Source of the DNA: an uncultured Acetatifactor sp.
Lineage (GTDB): Bacteria > Bacillota > Clostridia > Lachnospirales > Lachnospiraceae
Direction: 5' to 3'
Assembly: GCA_910584865.1 (NCBI GenBank)
Contig: CAJUCE010000003.1
Location: 1-64,000, forward strand
DNA: 64,000 nt
Shown here: positions 1-9,022 of the stretch, piece after piece
How the letters are laid out: each line of letters opens with the position of its first letter
Position numbering within the stretch: the stretch's first letter is position 1
Program-made: the position numbers and the translations under genes
Notes under the pieces: model-generated
Told to the model about the DNA's origin: nothing
Database searches by the model: none
Seen by the model: the letters and a program-made list of their open reading frames with translations, nothing else

Positions 1-26
1 CTTTCATATGATTCAAATAAAGCCAT
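1..26 (-). CDS. GGGtGRT-family protein, N-terminus only
   Basis: The first eight codons of a minus-strand gene are visible (MALFESYE), running off the window edge. An AGGAGG ribosome site lies just upstream of the ATG at 26. This N-terminus, and the position directly downstream of a NifU-like scaffold gene, match the GGGtGRT proteins of Clostridia, which commonly follow that scaffold. The assignment rests on context plus eight residues, so the identity is inferred. The function of this family is not well established; association with Fe-S cluster assembly is inferred from the neighbour. Confidence 0.55.
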
Positions 27-137
27 TTTTTCCTGTCCTCCTTATTTTTCTGGAAACTTCTCAATTCTCTTTGTCCTTTGGAATTGTCATAAGACATTTC
101 CATGAGAAGCAGCGTATGACAGCTTTGCAGCCCTGTC

Positions 138-830
138 TCACTCTTTTCTGGGATCGATAATCTTCACGGCGTCTGCAACGCGTCCGTACTGTCCCTTTGC
201 CTTCTCATACGCAGTATTGGGATCATCACCCTTCTTGATGAAATCGGTCATCTTTCCAAGGCTTACGAACTCATAGCCAATAATCTGGTCATCCTTGTCC
301 AGAGCGATGCCGGTTACATAGCCTTCTGCCATTTCCAGATAACGGGGACCCTTCTTCAAAGTACCGTACATGGTACCAACCTGGCTTCTAAGGCCCTTGC
401 CCAGATCCTCAAGGCCGGCGCCGATAGGCAGCCCTTCCTCGGAAAATGCGCTCTGGGTACGTCCGTAGACAATCTGCAGGAACAGCTCTCTCATGGCAGT
501 GTTGATGGCATCGCACACAAGGTCAGTGTTCAGAGCTTCCATAACAGTCAGGCCGGGAAGAATCTCAGAAGCCATGGCGGCGGAATGGGTCATGCCGGAG
601 CAGCCGATGGTCTCAACCAGCGCTTCCTGAATGATGCCCTCCTTGACGTTCAGAGTCAGCTTACATGCGCCCTGCTGGGGAGCACACCAACCGACACCAT
701 GTGTGAGACCGGAAATGTCTTCCACCTTCTTTGCCTGCACCCACTTTGCTTCTTCGGGGATAGGCGCACAGCCATGGTGCACACCCTGAGCAACTGTGCA
801 CATTTCTTCAACTTCCTTTGAATAAATCAT
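138..830 (-). CDS. NifU-like iron-sulfur cluster assembly scaffold protein
   Basis: A 230-residue soluble protein resembling the NifU/IscU-type scaffold used by Clostridia. Cysteines fall at about residues 11, 21, 49, 56, 77 and 106. The blocks GCSGMTHSAAMASEIL (from about 76) and TDLVCDAIN (about 102-110) look like the conserved Cys-containing segments of the scaffold fold, on which a transient cluster is built. It has no membrane segment or signal peptide. The ATG at 830 is preceded by AAGGAG at good spacing. The GGGtGRT gene starts about 110 bases downstream on the same strand, so the two probably form one transcript. A perfect 15-bp palindrome at 856-870, in the leader, is a candidate operator. 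Family assignment is fairly secure; the client proteins are unknown. Confidence 0.8.
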   Translation of the reverse strand: MIYSKEVEEMCTVAQGVHHGCAPIPEEAKWVQAKKVEDISGLTHGVGWCAPQQGACKLTLNVKEGIIQEALVETIGCSGMTHSAAMASEILPGLTVMEALNTDLVCDAINTAMRELFLQIVYGRTQSAFSEEGLPIGAGLEDLGKGLRSQVGTMYGTLKKGPRYLEMAEGYVTGIALDKDDQIIGYEFVSLGKMTDFIKKGDDPNTAYEKAKGQYGRVADAVKIIDPRKE

Positions 831-855
831 GTGAAATCTCCTTTCGATTATGTAG

Positions 856-870
856 GTTATGATTCATAAC
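856..870. promoter_or_regulatory. 15-bp palindrome in leader of Fe-S scaffold gene
   Basis: GTTATGATTCATAAC has perfect 7-bp arms around one central base and lies 26-40 bases before the scaffold start codon. It is a candidate operator for a dimeric repressor sensing iron, redox or cluster status. The site is seen; the binding protein is unknown. Confidence 0.35.
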
Positions 871-970
871 AATAAAAAGTCTGCGAACACACACTTTTTA
901 CTGCATATCAATCCGAGAATTGACATATAATAATCTCTTTCCCTATTTTCTCATACTTATGGGAAAAAAT

Positions 971-1717
971 CTAGTATTTTTTGTAAAAAATTATTCCGCC
1001 TGACCCAAATGTTACGTCAAAATGAAAAGGATTCGCAATCGTCTCTCCCCAAATCCCCCTGGCCATATGGTACATCGCTTTCGCATGGATCCGGTCATGC
1101 CAGAGAAAGCGCCGCAGAGCCTTTTTCAAGGACCAGGGTTCACCATAGGGATGCTCGTATACTTTATTGTCCAGATAGCCGGATACCCCTTCCAACTGCC
1201 GGAACGCAGCCAGACGATTGTCGTAAATGTCCTGAAGATTCCTGATATCCACTAGCCCGTCTAAATAGGAGCTGGTCACCTGATTGGTATGAATGTACAT
1301 TTCTCTGGCAGTCCGGGGCACATGGCCATAAAAACATTGTCTCACGGGAAGGGACGTCCTGTCAGGTTCCGGAATGGAATCGTACAGCATCCGGAAATCC
1401 CGGGCAGACTTGAAGGCCAAATCCCTCATTTTCCGGTATTCTTCCTCTGACAAGGGAGTCTTCTCGCTGTCAAAGATAATCTCCGAATCTGCCTGGTGGA
1501 TGTCCAGGCTGCTCTTCTCTTCCTGTACCACCTGGATGTCCGCCGTCATTCCTTCCGGTACAGCGCCAGTAGCCCACAGCAGATACCGCTTCACCTCGTC
1601 AGGCAGTTTATCCAACGCTTCCTCTCTGGTCCTCCCCCTGGTGAAAGCGCCGGGCAGGTTCTCAGCATAGATCAGATATCCCATTTCATTATGCTCTACA
1701 GCCGCGCGGATCCGCAT
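971..1717 (-). CDS. HicB-like N-terminus fused to DinB-like domain, unknown function
   Basis: This 248-residue protein has two parts. The first 50 residues (AVEHNEMGYLIYAENLPGAF, then GRTREEALDKL) resemble the partial RNase-H-fold HicB antitoxin family. From about residue 85 to the end it is helical and contains WHDRIHAKAMYHMA near residue 220, which resembles the metal-binding His pattern of DinB/YfiT-like four-helix proteins. No HicA-like toxin is adjacent. The ATG at 1717 has a GGGAGGGG ribosome site that also contains the stop codon of the preceding gene, four bases away, so the two are translationally coupled. The combination is seen at motif level only; the domain calls are inferences and the biochemical role is unknown. 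Confidence 0.5.
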   Translation of the reverse strand: MRIRAAVEHNEMGYLIYAENLPGAFTRGRTREEALDKLPDEVKRYLLWATGAVPEGMTADIQVVQEEKSSLDIHQADSEIIFDSEKTPLSEEEYRKMRDLAFKSARDFRMLYDSIPEPDRTSLPVRQCFYGHVPRTAREMYIHTNQVTSSYLDGLVDIRNLQDIYDNRLAAFRQLEGVSGYLDNKVYEHPYGEPWSLKKALRRFLWHDRIHAKAMYHMARGIWGETIANPFHFDVTFGSGGIIFYKKY

Positions 1718-1721
1718 CCCT

Positions 1722-2396
1722 TTACCCCTCCCTTTTTCCGGTAATCTCCGTGGCTTTCTTGTAGATGCTGTCCGCAGGTAACACGCCCCTGACCATGGAT
1801 GTGGGATAGATATTGGTATTGGGGCCCACCACCGTTCCGGGATTCAGGACACTGTTGCAGCCCACTTCCACGTTATCGCCGAGCATGGCTCCCATTTTCT
1901 TTAATCCCGTCTCGATGGAAATTCCTTCTCCCTTTACCACTACCAGGGTCTTGTCACTTTTTACATTGGATGTAATAGAGCCGGCTCCCATGTGGGATTT
2001 ATAGCCCAGAATGCTGTCCCCCACATAGTTGTAATGAGGCACCTGCACTTTGTTGAACAGGATGACGTTTTTCAGCTCCGTGGAATTGCCTACCACGGCT
2101 CCTTTTCCCACGATGGCATTTCCGCGCACAAACGCACAATGGCGGATTTCCGCATCCTCGTCTACGATAAGAGGCCCGTTCAGGCAGGCCGTGGGGGCTA
2201 CTTTGGCGCTTTTGGCAATCCAGATATGCTCTCCCCGCTCCTCATAAATTTCTTTCGGAAGGCTCTCGCCCAGGCTGATGATAAAATCATGGATTTTCGG
2301 AAGCGCTTCCCATGGATAGGCCAGTCCCTCCAACAGTCCGGCGGCGATTGTCTCCTTTAAATCATATAATTCGGAAATGGTGATTTTTGTGCTCAA
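1722..2396 (-). CDS. left-handed beta-helix (hexapeptide-repeat) nucleotidyl/acyltransferase-like protein
   Basis: A 224-residue protein. After about 65 helical residues it shows hexapeptide-type repeats (for example VAPTACLNGPLIVDEDAEIR, GNAIVGKGAVVGNSTELKN, LGDNVEVGCNSVLNPGTVVG). These are typical of the C-terminal left-handed beta-helix of GlmU and of sugar acyltransferases. No nucleotidyltransferase Rossmann domain precedes it, so it is a stand-alone beta-helix protein of the kind often annotated UDP-N-acetylglucosamine pyrophosphorylase-related. The reading frame opens with TTG at 2396 behind AGGAGG, an unusual start. Its stop codon lies within the ribosome site of the next gene. Substrate unknown. 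Confidence 0.7.
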   Translation of the reverse strand: MSTKITISELYDLKETIAAGLLEGLAYPWEALPKIHDFIISLGESLPKEIYEERGEHIWIAKSAKVAPTACLNGPLIVDEDAEIRHCAFVRGNAIVGKGAVVGNSTELKNVILFNKVQVPHYNYVGDSILGYKSHMGAGSITSNVKSDKTLVVVKGEGISIETGLKKMGAMLGDNVEVGCNSVLNPGTVVGPNTNIYPTSMVRGVLPADSIYKKATEITGKREG

Positions 2397-2446
2397 TTTG
2401 AATCAGTCCTCCTGTTTATGCGACACATAGAATCCATTTACAGTTA

Positions 2447-2791
2447 CTAAACTCCTCTTGATTTCAAATATCTGTCTTCATCTTCTCTTGCTTCAGTAAA
2501 TGCTTTTTCCAGATCTATCTTATAATAATCAGCCAGTCTCATTATCTGTGCAATTACATCCGCCATCTCATTGCCTAAACGCTCGTCGACATTGGGGTCT
2601 TCCCCTTCTAAAGCGTAATACCTTTCTTTAATCATAACCTGTTTTGCCAATTCACCAACCTGCTTTGCCAGTTCAATCATAGCGCCTTCGGCTTTCCATT
2701 CCTGCAGTTCGATCTTATTAAATCTATTGACAATTTCTTTGTACCTGTCCTGCATTTCTGCGAAAGTTCTGCCCACAGCGAATACCCCCAT
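2447..2791 (-). CDS. MazG-like nucleotide pyrophosphohydrolase family protein
   Basis: A 114-residue all-helical protein of the MazG-like superfamily, whose members hydrolyse NTPs or dNTPs to monophosphates using Mg2+ bound by an ExxE...ExxD motif. Here the second motif is intact (EMADV, about residues 85-89). The first reads QVGEL instead of the usual ELGEL or EVGEL, so one ligand position is Gln. A local near-duplication (ELAKQVGELAKQV) sits at this site. Activity may therefore be reduced or altered. The start at 2791 lacks a strong ribosome site, so the start is uncertain. A second, canonical MazG-like gene lies at 26562. Confidence 0.65.
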   Translation of the reverse strand: MGVFAVGRTFAEMQDRYKEIVNRFNKIELQEWKAEGAMIELAKQVGELAKQVMIKERYYALEGEDPNVDERLGNEMADVIAQIMRLADYYKIDLEKAFTEAREDEDRYLKSRGV

Positions 2792-2995
2792 AAACTCGAA
2801 TTTTATATATCATCCTTGTAAGCGCAGTCATTTACCCATTTCTGTTCAGCTTGTGGCAGCGTTCATTCGCGATACATTACATTTCCACTCTTCTTAGGAA
2901 TTGTGAAGAATTAAATTTGCACATTCAGGAACAAAACACCAGCATATATGTACCTTCCTGTGCGGGATCCGGCATATTTATTTCGGAACACTTCC

Positions 2996-5359
2996 TTACT
3001 TGCCGCCGTTTTGCCGCTGTATCTGCTTTCTGCCGGCGGATTCCGCAGATTTATAGTTTGCTGCCGCAGCCTGGAACTGGGCGTACAGCGCGCTCTGGTT
3101 GCGAAGCTGTTTCACATACTGGGTCCTGCGCCCCACGAATCCGTTCAGCTTGTCCATGTATTCCTTTGAAGTGATATTTCCCTCTGCCACCTGTGTCAGC
3201 CCCTTCTCCCAACTGGCTGTCAGGGCCGGGTCCAGAAGCGCTTTGATGGAACTACCTACCACGTCGTAAATCATTTCCCCCATCAGGGTGGGAGTCAAGA
3301 CCTGGGTTTTTTTATTGAGGGCCAGATATTCAATGTTCACCAGTTTCTTCAGAATCTCCGCCCTTGTGGCACTGGTGCCGATGCCGCTTCCCTTGATCTG
3401 GGCCCGCAGTTCATCGTCTTCAATAAACTGGCCTGCATTCTCCATGGTAAGAATGATGCTTCCTGAAGTGTAGCGTTTGGGGGGCGAGGTTTCCCCTTCT
3501 TTGATTTCATAGGAGTCAACTGAAAGTTTAGAGCCCTTCTTCAGGGAATCCAGAAGCTTCAGGAAGGCATCGTCACCCCTGATTTCGGTCTCCTCCCCGT
3601 CGCCGCCCTGGGCGGTTTTTTCGCCCGTTCCGGAAGCGTTCCCTGCGACATTATCTTCCGGCTTCTGCATGGCTCCTGTTTTAAATGCTGTTTCCGCCAT
3701 GCCCTGCACCGCAGTTTCTGTTTCGGTATTTCCCCGGCTTCCATGGAATGTCTCTCTTCCATTTCCTGCGCCCGAAACCATGCCTTCCACTGTTAACGCT
3801 GTCTTGTCGGCATTTTCATTTCCGGTTCTTGTCCTGTTATCGGCTTCTGCCCCGGTATATCCGCTTCCGCCGGACGGCAGCCCTGGATTTCCGGCTCCGG
3901 CTGTCCCTGTCCTTCCCGGGGCACTCTCCGCAGCCTGGCTGTCCTTCCTGGCCATCACTTTCAGGTACCCTTCCTCAGCAAGCACCTTAAAGTTAGCGAA
4001 AAACCGTTCCTCCTTCACCCGGATGCACAGCGCGTATTTCCGGTATACCGCAGGCGGATAGAAGATGCTTAAGAACCTGCGGACTATCACCTCATACACT
4101 CTGGCGGACAGAGGCGGCAGATTCTTCAGGTTGTTCAGTCCCTGGCCTGTGGGAATGATGGCATAGTGGTCCGTGATCTGCTTATCGTTGACATACCGGG
4201 TTTTTGCAATCCCTTTGTGGCTGCCCTTCTGCAGAATTTCAGCGGCAAAGACAGCGGCAGGGGAAAAGCCCTGGAGTCCGCCGATATTTTTATGTATTTC
4301 CTTTGCCACGGCAGTGGACAGAACTCTGGCGTCCGTCCTGGGGTAGGTAACCATCTTTTTTTCGTATAGCTCCTGGACGATACGCAGGGTCTCATCCGGA
4401 CTGATCTTGAACATTTTGGAGCAGTCGTTCTGCAGTTCCGCCAGATTGTACAGAAGGGGCGGATTCTTGTTCTCCTTTTTCCGGGAAATGTTCTCCAGGA
4501 CGATGTCACCCACCGGTTCCTGCTCCAGATAGGCCACCAGCTTCTCCGCATCCTCCTTCTCCTTGAAACCGTTCTCCTTATAGAGCTTCGGGGAGGCAAA
4601 CCAGGAAGAACCCTCCACCGCTTTCCACTCCCCAATAAATCTCCTGTCCTGCAGACGGAAAGTCCCGAGCACCCTGTAGAAAGGGGTCTTGACGAAAGAG
4701 CGTATCTCTCTCTCCCGGTTTACGATGATCCCCAGGACGCAGGTCATGACCCGGCCTACGGAAATCACCGCCTTATCGCGTTTTAAATAATCCTTTACCA
4801 CATTTCCGTATTTCAGGGTGAGCACACGGGAAAAGTTGATGCCCATGAGATAGTCTTCTTTGGCACGCAGGTAGGCGGCATCGCTTAAGTTGTCGTATTC
4901 CTGTAAATCTTTTGCCTCACGGATTCCCCGGAGAATCTCCTCTTCCGTCTGGGAGTCAATCCACACTCGCCTGCGTTCCTTGCCCTTGACGCCGGACATC
5001 TGCTCCACCAGGCGGTATATGTACTCCCCCTCCCGTCCGGAGTCCGTGCATACATAGATGGTGGCCACATCGGGACGCTTCATCAGGGAGCTCACAATAG
5101 TATATTGCTTTTTGGAGCTTTCGATGACTTCATATTTATATTCTTCCGGAAGGAAGGGAATGGTGTCAAAACTCCATCTCCGAAGCCGCTCGTCGTAGGC
5201 ATCAGGATAACTCATGGTGACCAGATGGCCCACACACCAGGTGACAATCACATCCGCCGATTCCAGGTAACCGTCCCTGGAGGTGGTATTCACTTTTAAT
5301 GCATTTGCAAATTCCCGCGCCACACTGGGCTTTTCCGCGATAAATAATTTCTTTCCCAC
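2996..5359 (-). CDS. topB: DNA topoisomerase III (type IA) with a disordered insert
   Basis: A 787-residue type IA topoisomerase that relaxes or decatenates DNA through a transient tyrosyl-DNA link. The N-terminal TOPRIM domain is clear (KLFIAEKPSVAREFA from residue 3; CTDSGREGEY near 103-112). The catalytic Tyr lies in MVTYPRTDARVLS, about residue 340. Between about residues 473 and 593 a stretch of some 120 residues rich in Gly, Thr, Ala, Asn and Glu interrupts the region before the SGIGTSATRAEIL motif. It has no recognisable fold and looks intrinsically disordered. The C-terminus lacks zinc-finger cysteines. The housekeeping neighbours argue for a chromosomal copy rather than a conjugative-element copy, though the latter cannot be excluded. 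Confidence 0.93.
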   Translation of the reverse strand: MGKKLFIAEKPSVAREFANALKVNTTSRDGYLESADVIVTWCVGHLVTMSYPDAYDERLRRWSFDTIPFLPEEYKYEVIESSKKQYTIVSSLMKRPDVATIYVCTDSGREGEYIYRLVEQMSGVKGKERRRVWIDSQTEEEILRGIREAKDLQEYDNLSDAAYLRAKEDYLMGINFSRVLTLKYGNVVKDYLKRDKAVISVGRVMTCVLGIIVNREREIRSFVKTPFYRVLGTFRLQDRRFIGEWKAVEGSSWFASPKLYKENGFKEKEDAEKLVAYLEQEPVGDIVLENISRKKENKNPPLLYNLAELQNDCSKMFKISPDETLRIVQELYEKKMVTYPRTDARVLSTAVAKEIHKNIGGLQGFSPAAVFAAEILQKGSHKGIAKTRYVNDKQITDHYAIIPTGQGLNNLKNLPPLSARVYEVIVRRFLSIFYPPAVYRKYALCIRVKEERFFANFKVLAEEGYLKVMARKDSQAAESAPGRTGTAGAGNPGLPSGGSGYTGAEADNRTRTGNENADKTALTVEGMVSGAGNGRETFHGSRGNTETETAVQGMAETAFKTGAMQKPEDNVAGNASGTGEKTAQGGDGEETEIRGDDAFLKLLDSLKKGSKLSVDSYEIKEGETSPPKRYTSGSIILTMENAGQFIEDDELRAQIKGSGIGTSATRAEILKKLVNIEYLALNKKTQVLTPTLMGEMIYDVVGSSIKALLDPALTASWEKGLTQVAEGNITSKEYMDKLNGFVGRRTQYVKQLRNQSALYAQFQAAAANYKSAESAGRKQIQRQNGGK

Positions 5360-5440
5360 ACTTAACGTCCTTACTTCTATAACCGCCTGCGGCGGCCTGA
5401 TATTCTCTCCTGCCAGGAATCCTCCCTACAGGAATACAGC

Positions 5441-6526
5441 TTATTTTTTATCAATATAACCGTGAGCCTTCAGCAGCTCTGCACACAGCACAGCGCCGCC
5501 TGCCGCTCCCCTGACCGTATTATGGGAAAGTCCCACAAATTTATAGTCATATACAGTATCTTCACGGAGCCGGCCCACGCTGATGCCCATGCCGTTCTCA
5601 AAATCCACATCCAACGTAACCTGGGGGCGGTTGTCGTCCTCCAGGTACTGGATAAACTGCTTCGGCGCACTGGGCAGTTGCAGGCGCTGGGGCTCACCGC
5701 TGAATTCCCGCAGCTTCTGTATCAACTGTTCTTTGGCAGGCTTTTTGTTGAATTTTACGAATACAGCCGCCGTATGACCGTTCAGTACAGGAACACGGAT
5801 GCACTGACAGGTAATCACAGGTCCTTCTGCCGGTACAATAGCCCCATCCTTCACTTTTCCCCAGATACGCAGCGGCTCCTTCTCGCTTTTCTCTTCCTCT
5901 CCGCCGATATAGGGAATTATATTACCAACCATCTCAGGCCAGTCCTGAAATGTTTTTCCGGCTCCCGAAATCGCCTGATAGGTAGTGGCAACTACTTCCA
6001 CCGGTTCAAACTCCATCCATGCAGTGAGCACCGGCGCATAACTCTGAATAGAGCAATTGGGCTTCACTGCCACGAAGCCTCTCCTGGTACCCAGGCGCTT
6101 TCTCTGTGCTTCGATTATCTCCATATGCTCAGGATTGATCTCCGGCACCATCATGGGGACATCCGGTGTCCATCTATGGGCACTGTTATTGGAGACCACG
6201 GGGGTTTCTGTCCGGGCATATGCCTCCTCGATCTTCTTGATCTCTTCCTTGGACATGTCGACGGCGCTGAATACAAAATCAACCTGTGCCGCCACCTTCT
6301 CCACTTCGTTTACATTCATAACCACGATCTTCTTTACGGCCTCCGGCATGGGGGTATCCATCTTCCATCTGCCGCCTGCCGCTTCCTCGTATATTTCGCC
6401 TGCCGAACGGGGGCTGGCGGCTATGGTGGTCACCTCAAACCATGGATGATTTTCCAGCAGAGAGATGAAACGCTGTCCTACCATACCTGTTCCGCCCAAG
6501 ATGCCTACCTTTAGTTTATCGCTCAT
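5441..6526 (-). CDS. asd: aspartate-semialdehyde dehydrogenase
   Basis: This enzyme reduces beta-aspartyl phosphate to aspartate semialdehyde with NADPH, the branch point to lysine/diaminopimelate, methionine and threonine. The N-terminal nucleotide-binding motif GILGGTGMVGQRF begins near residue 7, and the catalytic Cys lies in VAVKPNCSIQSY, about residue 155. A further segment, TYQAISGAGKTF, fits the Asd family of the archaeal/clostridial type. The ATG at 6526 is chosen because AGGAGG lies directly before it; an upstream in-frame ATG at 6550 has no such site. It begins 87 bases after argH on the same strand with no clear promoter between, so co-transcription is likely. No lysine riboswitch fits in that gap. 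Confidence 0.95.
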   Translation of the reverse strand: MSDKLKVGILGGTGMVGQRFISLLENHPWFEVTTIAASPRSAGEIYEEAAGGRWKMDTPMPEAVKKIVVMNVNEVEKVAAQVDFVFSAVDMSKEEIKKIEEAYARTETPVVSNNSAHRWTPDVPMMVPEINPEHMEIIEAQRKRLGTRRGFVAVKPNCSIQSYAPVLTAWMEFEPVEVVATTYQAISGAGKTFQDWPEMVGNIIPYIGGEEEKSEKEPLRIWGKVKDGAIVPAEGPVITCQCIRVPVLNGHTAAVFVKFNKKPAKEQLIQKLREFSGEPQRLQLPSAPKQFIQYLEDDNRPQVTLDVDFENGMGISVGRLREDTVYDYKFVGLSHNTVRGAAGGAVLCAELLKAHGYIDKK

Positions 6527-6613
6527 TCTATTTTCCTCCTCTATTCTCATTGAAACGATCTATTGTATTCCTCTCATGCAAATCTATTTTAAAGAGTCTT
6601 ATCACTACTTCCT

Positions 6614-8020
6614 TCATGAATGCTTTGCTTCCATCAAATAATCTGACTCCATAAGATAAGCCCTGCACTGCTCTATCATCGCTTTCATGGCCGCAATCCC
6701 CGGAGCGCCCAATGTCAGCCGTTTCTCCACACATGTTTTCAGAGACACAGCTTCATAGATATCCGCTCCAAAGTAATCACTAATGTTCTGCAGCTCTTCC
6801 AGCGACAACTTCTCTATGGACGTATTTTTCTCCACGCAATACAGGACAAGTCTGCCCACAATCCCATGTGCATCCCGAAAAGGAACGCCTTTTCCCACCA
6901 GATAATCCGCCGCATCAGTAGCATTGGTAAATCCATTCATGGCACTGGCAGCCATATGTTCCTTTTTAAACCGCATGGTTCGCAGCATTCCCGTGAATAA
7001 GGTCAGACAGTTCCGTACAGTATCCATAGCGTCAAAGGCAAGTTCCTTATCCTCCTGCATATCCTTATTGTAGGCCAGAGGAATCCCCTTCATAACCGTG
7101 AGCAATGATACCAATGCACCATAAACACGCCCTGTCTTACCCCGCACCAATTCCGCAATATCGGGATTTTTCTTCTGCGGCATGATGCTGCTTCCGGTCG
7201 AATAAGCGTCATCGATCTCCACAAACTGGTACTCATTGGAATTCCAGTTGATGATTTCCTCACTGAAACGGCTCAGATGCATCATCACGGTGGACAGTGC
7301 TGCAAGGAACTCGATCAGATAATCGCGATCCGACACCGAGTCCATACTGTTTCTGGTAGGTCCGGTAAATCCCAACAGAAATGCCGTGTATTCCCTATCC
7401 AAATCATAGGTAGTTCCCGCCAGTGCCCCCGCTCCCAAAGGGCAATAGTTCATACGCCTGTAAATATCGGCCATCCGCTCTCTGTCGCGACGAAACATTT
7501 CAAAATAAGCGCCATAATGATGCGCAAGTGTAGTGGGCTGCGCCTTTTGCAGATGGGTAAAACCCGGCATATAGGTATCCAGATTCTCCTCCATAACCGT
7601 CAAAATCACAGTGAGCAGCTCCTTCAGCAATGTATCCGTCTCTCTTACCTGCTTTCTGGTGTAAAGACGCATATCCAGTGCCACCTGATCATTGCGGCTT
7701 CTCCCCGTGTGCAGTTTTTTGCCCACATCTTTTGTCCGTTCAATCAGCCTGGCTTCCACAAAGCTGTGAATATCTTCACAGACATCATCAATCACAAGCC
7801 TGCCGGTCAATACGTCGTCTCGAATTTCCGCAAGTCCCTGAAGAATGGAGTCTCGTTCTTCCTCCGTGAGAATTCCCTGTTTCGCCAACATTGTCACATG
7901 TGCGATACTGCCCTCTATGTCTTCCTTAAAAAGACGTTTGTCAAAACGGATGGAAGCATTAAATTCATAAGCCGTTTTGTCTGTCTCCCCCACAAAACGC
8001 CCGCCCCAAAGCTGTGCCAT
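6614..8020 (-). CDS. argH: argininosuccinate lyase
   Basis: Cleaves argininosuccinate to arginine and fumarate, the last step of arginine synthesis. This 468-residue member of the fumarase/aspartase superfamily carries the signature GSSIMPQKKNPD (about residue 280) in the flexible catalytic loop, and TGRSRNDQVALDMRL (about residue 110). The chosen start gives MAQLWGGRF, the usual N-terminus, with GGGAGGAG immediately before it. A longer frame to 8134 adds 38 non-conserved residues and is rejected. A consensus promoter lies at 8106-8134. asd follows downstream. No other arg genes are in the window. Confidence 0.95.
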   Translation of the reverse strand: MAQLWGGRFVGETDKTAYEFNASIRFDKRLFKEDIEGSIAHVTMLAKQGILTEEERDSILQGLAEIRDDVLTGRLVIDDVCEDIHSFVEARLIERTKDVGKKLHTGRSRNDQVALDMRLYTRKQVRETDTLLKELLTVILTVMEENLDTYMPGFTHLQKAQPTTLAHHYGAYFEMFRRDRERMADIYRRMNYCPLGAGALAGTTYDLDREYTAFLLGFTGPTRNSMDSVSDRDYLIEFLAALSTVMMHLSRFSEEIINWNSNEYQFVEIDDAYSTGSSIMPQKKNPDIAELVRGKTGRVYGALVSLLTVMKGIPLAYNKDMQEDKELAFDAMDTVRNCLTLFTGMLRTMRFKKEHMAASAMNGFTNATDAADYLVGKGVPFRDAHGIVGRLVLYCVEKNTSIEKLSLEELQNISDYFGADIYEAVSLKTCVEKRLTLGAPGIAAMKAMIEQCRAYLMESDYLMEAKHS

Positions 8021-8105
8021 AATCTCCTCCCATTCCAGATATTTTTCGGCCGCGGCTATAAATTTTCCCGTTCCTTCAGAAATTGGCCGCAACGCTTTAC
8101 ACAAG

Positions 8106-8134
8106 ATATTACCATAAAATATTTCATAGTGCAA
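8106..8134 (-). promoter_or_regulatory. sigma-A-type promoter for argH-asd
   Basis: On the minus strand TTGCAC (-35, 8129-8134) is separated by 17 bases from TAATAT (-10, 8106-8111), about 86 bases before the argH start. Spacing is optimal and both hexamers are close to consensus. Confidence 0.6.
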
Positions 8135-8242
8135 GCAGATACCCTATTTACGAATTATCACGAACCCCTTTACGTTTCCTGTCATACATTATGATAAAAA
8201 GAAAAAGGTTGAAAGTCCGGAAAACCGAACGGAAAGGCATAT

Positions 8243-9022
8243 ATGCAAAATATTCTGGAATTAAAGAATATAGGTTACTCCTACCACAGCCTGCACGGTG
8301 AGACAAAGGCTCTTAAGGACATCTCCTTTGGAGTCCGGGAAGGCGAGTTTATCGCTATCGTGGGTCCAAGCGGCTGTGGAAAATCTACGCTCCTCTCCAT
8401 CATTGCAGGCCTGCTGGATCCGGAAGAAGGCACCATCGTAGTAAACAACCCGGACGGCTCGCTGCATTATCCTAAAATAGGGTATATGCTCCAAAGAGAC
8501 CATTTATTCGAATGGCGCACGGTTTATCGCAATGTAACTTTGGGTCTGGAATTAAATCACACCATGACAAAAGAGCATCTGGAAACGGTTGAACGTCTTC
8601 TTACAGATTATGGGCTGGACAAATTCCGCGATAAACGTCCCAGCGAACTGTCCGGAGGAATGAAACAGCGCGCAGCCCTGATCCGTACACTGGCCCTGGA
8701 ACCACAGCTGCTTTTGTTGGATGAACCATTCAGCGCATTGGATTACCAGACCAGGCTCTTCGTATCAGCGGATATCTGCCGCCTGATCCGGGCCGCAGGT
8801 AAGACGATGATCATCATCACACATGATCTTTCAGAGGCCATCAGCCTGGCTGACAGAATCATCGTCTTGTCAGGCCGTCCCGCGGTAGTCAAAAAAGAAG
8901 TAACCGTTGCACTTACGCTGGCGGACGATTCGCCGCTGGCGGCCAGAAATGCTCCCGAATTTCAACAGTATTTCAATCTGCTATGGGAGGAACTGACTCA
9001 TGAAAGCAATCCGCAAAATTGA
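8243..9022 (+). CDS. ABC importer ATP-binding subunit (SsuB/TauB/ThiZ-like)
   Basis: A 259-residue ATPase of the nitrate/sulfonate/taurine/thiamine-precursor importer class. Walker A is GPSGCGKSTLL near residue 40, the signature is ELSGGMKQRAALIRTLA, Walker B is LLLLDEPFSALD, and a switch His lies in IIITHDLSEA. The reading frame overlaps the permease gene by 23 bases, so translation is coupled. It is the first plus-strand gene of a two-gene operon divergent from argH. No periplasmic-type binding protein gene is nearby, so the substrate cannot be assigned; aliphatic sulfonates or thiamine pyrimidine precursors are family-based options. Confidence 0.85.
   Translation: MQNILELKNIGYSYHSLHGETKALKDISFGVREGEFIAIVGPSGCGKSTLLSIIAGLLDPEEGTIVVNNPDGSLHYPKIGYMLQRDHLFEWRTVYRNVTLGLELNHTMTKEHLETVERLLTDYGLDKFRDKRPSELSGGMKQRAALIRTLALEPQLLLLDEPFSALDYQTRLFVSADICRLIRAAGKTMIIITHDLSEAISLADRIIVLSGRPAVVKKEVTVALTLADDSPLAARNAPEFQQYFNLLWEELTHESNPQN

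Noticed and set aside
6527..6613. Lysine riboswitch before asd
   Set aside because: The spacer is 87 bases and lacks the needed helices.
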